A program made the position numbers and the translations under genes. Below the pieces are notes generated by a model that saw only the letters and a program-made list of their open reading frames with translations, was not told the origin of the DNA and ran no database searches. A DNA stretch of 64,000 bases from Pyropia yezoensis. Its lineage: Eukaryota; Rhodophyta; Bangiophyceae; Bangiales; Bangiaceae. The stretch's first letter is position 1. Every line of letters starts with the position of its first letter. The DNA lies in contig CM020619.1 in NCBI GenBank assembly GCA_009829735.1, positions 18,233,816-18,297,815 of the forward strand, given 5' to 3'. Below, in pieces: positions 33,594 to 43,200 of the stretch.

Positions 33594-34357
33594 GGTGAGA
33601 CAGCACAGAGAGGGAGGGGTTCAAAGAAGGAGGATATTAGGGGGGTGAGAGAAGAGGGTGCAGCGAGGGGCGTCGCTCGCCACTGCCACAGGGAGAGCCA
33701 GGCGGGTGGAGAGGCCTTGCGGGAGCGGATGCAGTCGACGTCGGTGGCGCCGGTCGTGGCTCTCGTGGTCATCTTGGGACAACCTCCACAGAGTTGTGAC
33801 GGGCTGCCACGGGCCACGCACAAAAAAGTCCGATCACCGTCACATCTCTCCAAGAAGACGTGCTCTGCCACGTGGCAGCGCAGGTCAGCCCCACTCACAG
33901 CGGCCGAGCATTAAGTGCCCATAATTGGAACTAGCATAAGTCCCATACTTGGAACTTGCAACGCGACTGACTGCTGAAGACGTCCACGAGTGTGTACTGT
34001 ATTGTGCGTCCCGCAAAAAGTGGACGTGCACGGGTCGTGCAGTGTGGGTTTGATTGGTCCAGTGGCCGATTTTTGACATGATCACCACACGACCACGTCC
34101 ACTTTTTACGGCACGATACCACAGAGGCGCACAGAGGTGATCCAACCCGGTTGATGCACGTGGCCGTGTTGGCCCCGTCTTCACAGTCGACCGGTCGCCC
34201 GTCCCGTCGGACGCCGTCCACCCGCTCACCCCACTGGAGCCGTAACCCGGCCCCCCAGCAGCTGCAGCTGGGCCTTGCGGGCGGTGCGGCGCGGCGCGCG
34301 CTCATGCGTGGTTTGTGACACAGGCTGCGGCACTCCCCCCCCCCCCACCCCGGCGGC
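33594..34357. promoter_or_regulatory. Divergent promoter region of metaxin-like and P5B-ATPase genes
   Basis: The 764 bases between two divergent ATGs must hold both promoters. The middle (about 33900-34200) is GC-poorer. Inverted 17-base segments with one mismatch occur at 34012-34028 and 34094-34110 (CGCAAAAAGTGGACGTG and its partner), with an ATTGG box between them. Pyrimidine tracts lie just before each start. Confidence 0.5.
34012..34110. repeat. Inverted repeat in the divergent promoter
   Basis: Left arm 34012-34028 reads CGCAAAAAGTGGACGTG. Right arm 34094-34110 reads CACGTCCACTTTTTACG, giving 16 of 17 complementary positions with a 65-base spacer. It could be a pair of binding sites or the relic of a small inverted-repeat element. 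Confidence 0.7.
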
Positions 34358-37300
34358 ATGCCCCCCGTGGTTGCCGATGCAGCAGCGCCGCTGCTGCCGA
34401 GCTCCCTCCCCACCCCCACTCTCCCTGTGGCCAGCGGGCGTGGTGGTGGCAGCGGCGGCGGCAGCGGCAGCGGCGGCGGCGGTGTAGGCGGCGGCGGTGG
34501 CGGTGGCGGTGGCGTCCGCCGTCGCCCCCGCCCTCATCACCCCATGGTCTACTCGGCCACGGACGTCGACGACGTCCGCACCGTCGAGCTGTACGCGCCG
34601 TCCGGCTGGCGGGCCGCCGCGTACGCCGCGGCGTGCGCAGCGGGACTCGGAGTGCCAGCGCTGCTCCTCCGTGGTGCCGAGCGGACCCGCCTGCGCCTGA
34701 CGCACCGGCGGGTGCGGTGCCTGGCTGGGTGGGGGGGGGAGGGTGGTCTCGGTGGGGGGGCGCCACCCCGTCTCCGCGTGTTGGCTGCCGTGCAGTCGCC
34801 GCGGGCCAAGGCCGAGCCCGGTGAGGGCGTGGAGCCACCTCGTGAGCGGGGCGGCGGGCGGGGCGAGGGCGAGCGGGATGCCGGTACCGGCGGCGGCGGC
34901 AGTGGCGACGGCGGCGGCGGTGGTGGGGCTGGGAGTGGGGGTGGTGTGGGTGGCGGAGCCGCAGGGCGGGGCGCTCCCCGCTCCCCCCGCCCTCCCTTCA
35001 GCTGGGTCCCCGCCCGCGCCGAGAGTGTGACCCCCTTGGGCACCGCGGACGTGGTTGCGCATATCCATCTTCTAGCTGCTGGCGAGCGAGACATCCTGGC
35101 CGCCCGCTTTGCGTCCTACCAGCGCATCCTGCGACGGGCAGAGGAGGGAGTTGCCGTTATCGGCGTGCTGTTTGAGGTGCAGTTTCGGCGTTTTCTACTA
35201 GTGGACGTGTCGCCCGCCGGCGGTGGGGGGGGCGGGGGAGGGGGAGGGTGGGGGGAATGTGCCGCTGCCAACGGCGAAGGGCACGCGTGGCAGGATGATT
35301 CGGGGGGGGACTCGGCATCGTCCAGTGCCGACGACGGGGAATCCACCCCGTGGCTGCTCGCCGACTCGTCGCTCCTGCTCTACTCGGTGCCCGCCGTCCT
35401 CGCACCGCGCGCGGATGAGTTGTTTGACGGCCCGTCGGTGGGCGGCGGCGGCAGTGATGACGCACCACGACAGTCCGCTCCCCCGCGCCTTGGCCCCTCC
35501 GCGGCGGGCCTCGACAGCGCCACCGCCACGCACCGGCTGCGGGTGTACGGCCCCAACGCGCTCTACGCGCCCGTCCGCCCCGTGTGGCGCCTCTTTGCCG
35601 CCGAGCTCCTCAACCCAGTCTTCCTCTTTCAGGTCGCGTCGGTGGTGCTGTGGCTGTTTGAACACTACGTCCTCTACGCGGCGACCATTCTGGCTACGAG
35701 CCTTTTTGGGGCCGCTCTTGAGGCGACCGAGCTCCACGCCGCCGCTGCGCGGCTGGCCCGCCTTGCCGCGGGCGACGGCGACGGCGCGTCGGTGATGGCA
35801 CTCCGCAACGGCACCGCGACGCGCGTGCCCGTTCGCGCCCTCGTGCCTGGTGACGTGGTCCGCCTGGCGGGCGATGCGCCCGCGCCGGCCGACTGCACGC
35901 TCCTTGCTGGGTCGGCGCTGTGCAATGAGGCCAGCCTAACGGGTGAGTCGTCGCCTGTGCACAAGCACCCGTGGGTGCCGGGCCGCCACGCGGCGCGGCT
36001 GAGCCCGGCGGCGGCCGTGGCGGCCGCCGCGCCCCCGCTGACCGATGGGCAGGCGGGGGAGTACGCCGTGGGCATCTTAGATGCGGCCGAAGGCCGAGTG
36101 TGGGGCGGCGGTAGTGGCGGTGGAAGCGCCGGCCGCGCGTTACCCGTCGGGTCGGCGGTCGGCACGACCCGCCCGGCCGGCGGCTCAGGCGCGCGTACCA
36201 ATGGCGCGGCAACAGGCGCGGGCCTGCCGGTCGCGGGCATGTCGTCGTCGTACGTCGTCGACCCACCAGGCGCGTCGTCCTACCACGACGTGCCGCAAGA
36301 GTTGCTGGTGTCCTCTTCCCCCTTTGCTCCCAGCTTTGTAGAGGACGTCCTCGGCGGGCGGGAGGACCAAGGTGGGGGGCGGCCCGAGCGGGACGGAGAG
36401 GATTGGCGCAGCCGCTGCTTCCACCAGCAGTTTAAATACGAAGACGAGGGGGAGGGGGCACGGACGAGCGCGGACGGGCCAGCTGCGAGCCGCGGCACCC
36501 TCAACGGGGATGCCTGCCCCCCCGCCGTCCGAGGCAGTGGGTTCGCGGCTGGTGGCGCCCGCGGTGACGCCTCGGGCGCCGATGGTAGCTCGGTCGCGTC
36601 CGGCGGCACGCATGGCGACGAGTCGGACAGCGATACGGTCGCATCGTCGAGCGACGGCGCGTGGTCTGAGCTGGACGTGCTCGCCCCCCGGCAGCCGCCG
36701 GCGCACCTAACCCGGGGGTATGGCTCCACCACAGACCTTTCCAGACTGGCTTCGGCCAATGAGGCGTCACCCGAAGCTGATGACTCGTGGGCCCACGGCG
36801 CCCATACCATCTACGCGGGCACTCGAGTGCTGCAAGCCCGCCGGGGAGCGCTGGCAGTCGTCACCCGTACCGCCGCGAGCACCATGCGGGGGGAGCTCGT
36901 GCGCGATATCCTTGTGGAGCAGGCCCGCGACGAGGGCGCCGTGGGCGCGCCCGAAAATGACGTCGGGGACTGTGGTGGCACCAAGGGCAGCGGCGGCAGC
37001 AGCACTGGGCCCGGCACGGGGAACCTGCTGGGCGAGGCATACGTGGTGCTGGCGGCTTTGCTGGCCGTGGGGATAGCCGGCTCGGCGGCTGCGGCGGTAC
37101 GCTTCATGTCCACCTTTCGGCTGTCGGCTCGAGAGGCTGCGCTAGAGGCACTCGACCTTATCACCATCGCGGTGCCGCCTAGTTTGCCAGCCACCATCTC
37201 ATTTGGCCTCGCCTTTGCGCTCGCGCGCCTCAACCGGCATGGCATTCTGTGCGTACGGGCGTCTGTAGTGACGCGGGCGGCACTGGTCGATGTGTTATGT

Positions 37301-39964
37301 TTTGACAAGACAGGGACGCTCACTGAAGAAGGGCTGGACGTCCGCGCTTTGCGGCTAGCCGACGACGGGCGGGCCGGTCGGGCAGGTGCGGCAGCGGGGG
37401 CGCGGCGGCCGCCGCAGCCGCGCAAGCCCGCCAAGCAGCCGGTGCTTTCGCCACCTATTGACGTGACCGACGGGTGTCTTCACAACGCGACTCTTCCCGA
37501 GGATGTGGAACGCGTCATGGCCGCATGTCACACACTTGCCTATGTCCAGGGCGCCGTCGTCGGGGACGAGGTGGACCTCAAGTTGTTCGAGCTGACGGGC
37601 TGGAGACTCGTCGACGATGGCGACGACGAAGGCAATGCCAGCGCCGGCGCCGACGGGACGCCATCCTCTGGCCAGGCCGCTGGGGGCTTCCCTGCCCCTC
37701 CTTCTCCACCTCTGTCCCCTTCTGGTGTGCCCATGTTTATGCGCGTCTGCCGGGGCAACGCATCGGTGGCGGTGACTCGGTTGCTGGACTTTTCGTCCCC
37801 GCTCGCGCGGATGGGCGTCGTTGCCGAGTGGACCCTCCCCGACGGCTCAATCGCGTCGGGTGTGCTCATCAAGGGCGCGCCCGAGGTGGTGGCTAGCCTT
37901 TGCCGCCGTGACACGGTGCCGTCAGACTTCGCTCCCGTGCTGGCGGCGTACGCCGCCGCGGGCTTTCGGGTGTTGGCGCTGGCCAGCCGCGACTTGTCGT
38001 CTCCACCTGGGGGTGTCAGTGGCGGTGGCGGTGGCCGCAGCAGCAGCCGCGGCAATCGGCCGTCCAAGGTGCGGCAGCCGGTGGTGCCGCTGGACCCCCT
38101 TTCTGCACCGCGAGAGGTGCTTGAGCGGGACCTGCGCTTCCTCGCGCTGGTCGTTCTGGAAAACCGCCTCAAAGAGGACACCTCGGCGGTCATTGCCCAG
38201 TTGACATCTGCGGCCAAGCTGCCCTGCCGGATGGTCACGGGTGACCACGCACGGACGGCCATGGCGGTCGCGCTGCAGTGTGGTATCCTGCAGGCAGGCA
38301 GCCGCGTCGTGCTGGGTGACGTGGCCCTGTCGGGTGGGCCTGGTCCGGCGCGGACCACGACTTCGGCGGCAGCGTCGATGGCGGGCAGCGGTGGATCAGG
38401 GAGAGCAGCCGCTGCCGATACCGCGCCGCGGGTGCGTTTCACCCTTGCCCTCAACCCGCGGGTGCGGCTGACGCGCGCGCAGGTGTGGGCGGGCATCCTC
38501 CATGGCGGTGGTGACGAGCTGGTCCTCACCGGCGGCGCCTTTCGGCTGCTGGCTGCCGAGTACGCGGCGCTGACGGCGGCGGCGGCGCGGCCAACATTGG
38601 CGGCCGCTCCCCTGCCGGCTGCCAGTGGTGGTGGGCTGGGGTGGCTGGCAGACCTGCCCGCCCCGTCTGCGTCTGCGGTGGCCGTCTTGCCTGACGAGGA
38701 TGCTGTGGTGCGGCTGCAGCGCGCCTTTTACGGTGTCGCCCTCCAGCGGTGCTCAGTGTGGGCGCGCATGACCGCAGCGGACAAGACGGCGCTAGTGAGG
38801 GCGCTCGCGTCGGTTTCATCGCCCCCGTTGCGGGTTGCCATGTGTGGTGACGGCGCGAACGACGCGGGGGCGCTGCGGGAGGCGTTCGTGGGGCTCTCCC
38901 TGCGGGGCACGTCGGCAGACGAGCCAGACGATGGGGCGGATGGCGGCGGCAGCGACGACGGCGGCAGCGGTGGCGGCGGCAGCGGCAACGACCACGCATT
39001 GTCGCTGCCGGCATCGAGTGGCGGCCGTGGCCACGATGCGAGGCACGGTGATGCTCGTGACGACGACGTGGACGTGGAGGCGTGTCGGTTGCTCGACGCG
39101 GACGCTGACGACGATAGGGCTGCGGGGTCCACCTCGGGCCATTCCCAGGGCAGCACCTCGCCGGCCACAACAGGGACGCGGGACCACGCCGAGGACTTTG
39201 AGGCGGCCGCCTCCCTAGCGGCGCCTCTCACCTCCCGTCGTGCCACCATCCGCGCCATGGTCGACGCGGTCGTGCAAGGCCGCGCCGCGGCGGCCGCGTC
39301 GCTCGCGGCATTTTGCTTCATGTTCCTGTACTCAACCATCCAATTCTCGTCGGTGGCCGCCCTCTACGTCGAGGGCGCGGTCATTGGGGATACCCAGTTC
39401 CTGTTTGTGGACCTGGTCATTGTGCTGCCGCTCGCCACCCTCATGGGCCGCACCGACGCCGCCCGGGGGCTGGGGGTGGCCAAGCCGCCGGGTACCCTCT
39501 GGCACCCGAGGGTCGTCGCGTCCGGGCTGGGCCAGGCGGCGCTGCAGGTGGCCTTTCAGGCGCTTGCACTGGCCGCCGTCCGCCGGGCGGGTCTGTGGGT
39601 GGGCCCGGCCGCAGTGCTGGCGCAGATGGGCACCGGCGCCCACACGCTTATCGTCCGCACGCCCGCCGTTAGCGCACTGTGGGCGTTTGTCAACCTCCAG
39701 TACGTGTGGACAGCGGTGGCGCTCAACCGGGGCCCCCCGTTCCGGCAGCCGCTGCCCACCAACCGCCCGTTTGCGGCGGCAGCCGCCGCCTTGACGGCCG
39801 TGTGCCTGGGCATCCTCGTCGCGCCGCCGCGCGCCGTGCGGTCCGCGTTGGAGCTGGTGCCCCTGCCGGCGGGGCTCCGGGGGGGGTTGGGCGCCCTTGC
39901 TGTTGTCAACGGCGCCGCGTCCATTGCTCTGGATGTGGTGGTGGGTCGGAGGTGGGGGGCATAG
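34358..39964 (+). CDS. P5B-type ATPase (ATP13A family), with long insertions
   Basis: Predicted endolysosomal membrane pump; animal ATP13A2 exports polyamines from lysosomes. The 1,868-residue protein has the P5 core in order: YGPNALYAPVRP and LLNPVFLFQ before the membrane domain, CNEASLTGES (about 521-530), GTRVLQAR, the TM4 signature PPSLP (about 938; P5B has PPALP-like, P5A PPELP), FDKTGTLTEEGLD (about 983), VGDEVDLKLFELTGW, MVTGDH (about 1293), GDGANDAGAL (about 1497) and ALYSTIQF-like FLYSTIQFSSV in the C-terminal membrane part. All catalytic residues are present. It is much longer than usual (about 1,200) because of disordered inserts: a Gly-rich N-terminus, a segment after TGES (about 540-800), and about 105 acidic residues between VGLSL and the conserved LAAPLTS block. 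No intron or frame break is seen. Confidence 0.95.
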   Translation: MPPVVADAAAPLLPSSLPTPTLPVASGRGGGSGGGSGSGGGGVGGGGGGGGGVRRRPRPHHPMVYSATDVDDVRTVELYAPSGWRAAAYAAACAAGLGVPALLLRGAERTRLRLTHRRVRCLAGWGGEGGLGGGAPPRLRVLAAVQSPRAKAEPGEGVEPPRERGGGRGEGERDAGTGGGGSGDGGGGGGAGSGGGVGGGAAGRGAPRSPRPPFSWVPARAESVTPLGTADVVAHIHLLAAGERDILAARFASYQRILRRAEEGVAVIGVLFEVQFRRFLLVDVSPAGGGGGGGGGGWGECAAANGEGHAWQDDSGGDSASSSADDGESTPWLLADSSLLLYSVPAVLAPRADELFDGPSVGGGGSDDAPRQSAPPRLGPSAAGLDSATATHRLRVYGPNALYAPVRPVWRLFAAELLNPVFLFQVASVVLWLFEHYVLYAATILATSLFGAALEATELHAAAARLARLAAGDGDGASVMALRNGTATRVPVRALVPGDVVRLAGDAPAPADCTLLAGSALCNEASLTGESSPVHKHPWVPGRHAARLSPAAAVAAAAPPLTDGQAGEYAVGILDAAEGRVWGGGSGGGSAGRALPVGSAVGTTRPAGGSGARTNGAATGAGLPVAGMSSSYVVDPPGASSYHDVPQELLVSSSPFAPSFVEDVLGGREDQGGGRPERDGEDWRSRCFHQQFKYEDEGEGARTSADGPAASRGTLNGDACPPAVRGSGFAAGGARGDASGADGSSVASGGTHGDESDSDTVASSSDGAWSELDVLAPRQPPAHLTRGYGSTTDLSRLASANEASPEADDSWAHGAHTIYAGTRVLQARRGALAVVTRTAASTMRGELVRDILVEQARDEGAVGAPENDVGDCGGTKGSGGSSTGPGTGNLLGEAYVVLAALLAVGIAGSAAAAVRFMSTFRLSAREAALEALDLITIAVPPSLPATISFGLAFALARLNRHGILCVRASVVTRAALVDVLCFDKTGTLTEEGLDVRALRLADDGRAGRAGAAAGARRPPQPRKPAKQPVLSPPIDVTDGCLHNATLPEDVERVMAACHTLAYVQGAVVGDEVDLKLFELTGWRLVDDGDDEGNASAGADGTPSSGQAAGGFPAPPSPPLSPSGVPMFMRVCRGNASVAVTRLLDFSSPLARMGVVAEWTLPDGSIASGVLIKGAPEVVASLCRRDTVPSDFAPVLAAYAAAGFRVLALASRDLSSPPGGVSGGGGGRSSSRGNRPSKVRQPVVPLDPLSAPREVLERDLRFLALVVLENRLKEDTSAVIAQLTSAAKLPCRMVTGDHARTAMAVALQCGILQAGSRVVLGDVALSGGPGPARTTTSAAASMAGSGGSGRAAAADTAPRVRFTLALNPRVRLTRAQVWAGILHGGGDELVLTGGAFRLLAAEYAALTAAAARPTLAAAPLPAASGGGLGWLADLPAPSASAVAVLPDEDAVVRLQRAFYGVALQRCSVWARMTAADKTALVRALASVSSPPLRVAMCGDGANDAGALREAFVGLSLRGTSADEPDDGADGGGSDDGGSGGGGSGNDHALSLPASSGGRGHDARHGDARDDDVDVEACRLLDADADDDRAAGSTSGHSQGSTSPATTGTRDHAEDFEAAASLAAPLTSRRATIRAMVDAVVQGRAAAAASLAAFCFMFLYSTIQFSSVAALYVEGAVIGDTQFLFVDLVIVLPLATLMGRTDAARGLGVAKPPGTLWHPRVVASGLGQAALQVAFQALALAAVRRAGLWVGPAAVLAQMGTGAHTLIVRTPAVSALWAFVNLQYVWTAVALNRGPPFRQPLPTNRPFAAAAAALTAVCLGILVAPPRAVRSALELVPLPAGLRGGLGALAVVNGAASIALDVVVGRRWGA

Positions 39965-40291
39965 CAGGACTAATGGCGGCCGGCCTCACGGAAGGGGAGG
40001 TGGGGTGGGGGGCGCAAAGGGGGATGAGAGCAGCCCGTGCGCGGTTCTCGGGGGGTGATCAGGACCCCGGGGGGTAGAAGGCACTGGTCAGGCTACGGTG
40101 TAGGCCGGGCCGGTGACGAGGCAACACTAACAGTCAAGGGTTTGGCCCACAGAGAGGGAGAAAAACATGCAAAACAACTCGCCAGAAAAAAAAAAAGGAA
40201 CTTGTGTGGAACAAAGCCATCCTAGCATGCACGCCGGCGCACAGTCCCCGGCGGCAGGCCCACGTCCGTAAACCCGCCCAAACCCAAGCCC
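39965..40291. other. Convergent intergenic gap between P5B-ATPase and Piezo
   Basis: These 327 bases must contain both 3' ends. An A10 run at 40186-40195 is the only low-complexity feature. No terminator or polyadenylation signal could be identified. Confidence 0.5.
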
Positions 40292-43200
40292 TCAATCCTG
40301 CTTCACTTTCGGGTAAGGCTCCGTCGCCGTCTCACGGTACGACGGGAAGGTATCAACGGCGTTCTCCCCCTCCCACCAAACGGTCGGGGGCTTTAGGTGC
40401 CGCTCCCCCGTCCACCGCACCATCGCGTGGGGGTCACGGTAAATGTCCATCAGCCCGTTGAAGAGCACCTCCTCCATGTCCAGCCGCCCGTCCTGCCGCG
40501 CGTACACAATGTCCGACACGAGCGTGAAGAGGTGGTGGGTGTAGGGCATGTCCGTGACGGGGATGATGAGGCGTTTGTTGGAAAACCACGACTTGGCCAG
40601 CTGCGCGACGGAAAAGAGGACGACCGCGTAGAGGGTGAGGATAGTGCCGCCGCCCACCGCAATTCGGGCAACCGCCGAGATCTGCAAAATGTAGGTGAGG
40701 CCGTCAAAACGGGCGTCCGCGCCCGTCTCCCCAATTGAGCCGTCGGCCTCGGGGGGGTTGCACACACAGTCCTCCACGCCCGCTACGTTGCGGACACAGT
40801 CCGTGACGGACCACCAAAGTGCCCGGCGAGCCAGCTGAATCGACGAGGAAGACCCAGTGGTCGGCACAGCGCCAGGCGCCACCGCACCTCCCGCGTCAAG
40901 AAGGACCGAGTGGAAACGTAGGCACACCCCACTGTTGCGCCGGCTGGCAGGCCGGAAGCGGCTGCTCGCCGCCACCAGCGTCATGTAACGCGACAACGTG
41001 CCGGCCTTCGGGGAGGGGTTGTCAATGTTCAGCGGTAGCTCCAGGGCGGTGGAAGTCAAATTGGTCATCGCCGCGCCCATCGCCCGCACCTGCGCGCCCG
41101 TCAGGGGCGCCGCCACGTCCGCGCTGTACGTCTCCTCACTGTCCGCGCCAGTGAGTTCAAAGCGAAGCGTAGGGCGTGCCGAGCGTGAGCCGGGGGAGCC
41201 ATCGTCAAGCAGCGGGCTCCCGGCAGTGGCCAGCACAAACGGCTGCAGCGACGCGTTCAGGCGGTCAAAAGTAGGGGGCGGCGGGGTCCATCGGGACGCC
41301 GACGGCGCGTCGAAAAAGACGCTGTAGACCTGTTCGCGAGAGCGCTCCTGGATGTCTAGGGCGTAGGGTCGCCCCGCGGCGAGGATCTTGCCACCTTTCA
41401 GTTCTTTGGCCGACGTGGTGGACCGCGAGTAGAGCGCCACCGAGTCATTGTTGGCTGGCAGCAGCAGATCCACCGAGTAGGTGGAGGCAATGAGCTGTCG
41501 GTCGCGAAACAGCGGGTTGGCCAGTGAGAAGAGGAAGAAAGGGAGGAAGAGCAGCAGCGCGCAAAGGAGGAACAAACCCCCGCCCTGAAAGATACGCGGC
41601 ACGATTGGCCGCTTTTGCCCGAGGACGCGCTTGAACCATCCCCTTGACGCGTTGATGGCCCGGTTCTGGTAGAGGTAGATGTAAACGTCAATAAACTTGA
41701 AGTACTGGAAGATCTCCAGCGACGTTGGCAGCACCGCCCAGTCCAGGAGCGTGCGAGTCAACCACAAGAAAGGGATGTTGTAGTAGATGTGGAAGGCGAT
41801 GAGCCCCTTGAGCGAAAAGTTCCGCAGCAACCACTGGCCCGTGGTGTAGAGCGGGAAGCCCGACCGAATTTGCAGGCCGCTCACGAAGAAGTAGATGCAC
41901 TTGAGGACGTAAAAGTAGCGGAGGGACTGGCGCTGCCCAAACTCCACGTGCAGGAACAGGAAGTAGTGGTAGACAAGCACCGACACGTACTGGACAGCCA
42001 GCTTGGCCTTCATGGACCGCCGCAGGTAAATGACCCGGTCGAGGACGAGGGCGAAGAAGGCGATAATGACCACCACCAGCTGCCGGGTCTCGACAAAATT
42101 GGTCGTCCACCAGGTGGTGACCCGCTCAAACTGGTCACTCACAGAGAACATGTAGGAAAAGCCAAAGATGAGGAAGACAAATGCCATGAAGTCGGTCGCA
42201 AAAATGGCAAGGTAGAAGTCCCCCACCGCCTTGTGCGTGTGCGGCCGCAACAGCCGCTGATAGTGCAGCACGATGGGAGAAAATACGCCCTGTCCCGCCG
42301 CGCCCAGCAGCGCCATGGGCGACGAGCCACCGCCGAGGGCCGGCGGCGGCCGGTGGCGCCCCCCCCCGCCCACACCCGCAGGGGCGGCACCAAGGAACTC
42401 GCCGTCCAGCTGCTCGTCCGACAGCATCTCAGCACGGGTGGGTACCGCAGACAGCCGCCCCGCGATGAGGTCCTCCACGTGCTCGTCAGCGGGGGCGGGT
42501 GTGCGCCGCTTGCCAGCGCCAGATGGGGTCGGCATGCGGCTGGAGCGGCGGCGGCCCAGCCCCGGGAAGCCCGACGGGGTAGTGCCCCGGCGGCTGCGCC
42601 GCGACCGCAACGAACCGACGGTGCTGAGCTGGTCATCCTCCTCGTCCGCGCGGAGGACGCCGCCGCCCAGACCGTACGCGTCGTCCACATCGGCCGGTCG
42701 TTCCACGTCCGCGTCCTCACCGATAAGCCCCCCAATGACGCCGCCCGCAAACGTGTGCCGCACCGAACGCTTGCGATGCAACGCCGACGCACGGCCCTCC
42801 TCTTCTTCGTCCAGCGTGCGGAGGGTCATACTCCGGCACGAGCGCAGCGTGGAGCCCCGGCGCGACAACTCGTGCGACTCCGACGATAGGCGGATGGACG
42901 GCTGCGAGACCCCCGCTCCGCGCGCAGAGCTGCTCGCCGACCGCTTGCGCAACGACCCAGACAGAGATGGGTGGTCACCGACATCGTCAACTCCTCCGCT
43001 GGTCACCCCCGAAACATCCAACTTGGGCAGCGACTTCACCGACGAGAAAGACCGCGGGCCACCCGAAAAACGGTCGCGGGGGCCTTCCGGAGAAAAAGTT
43101 GTTGGCGCATCCCCAGGTCCACCGCGAGAGATTCCCCGCTGAAACGAAGACGCTCTTTCGGACAAAGGGCGTGTGATGCCACCCCCCACATCGTTCTTCG

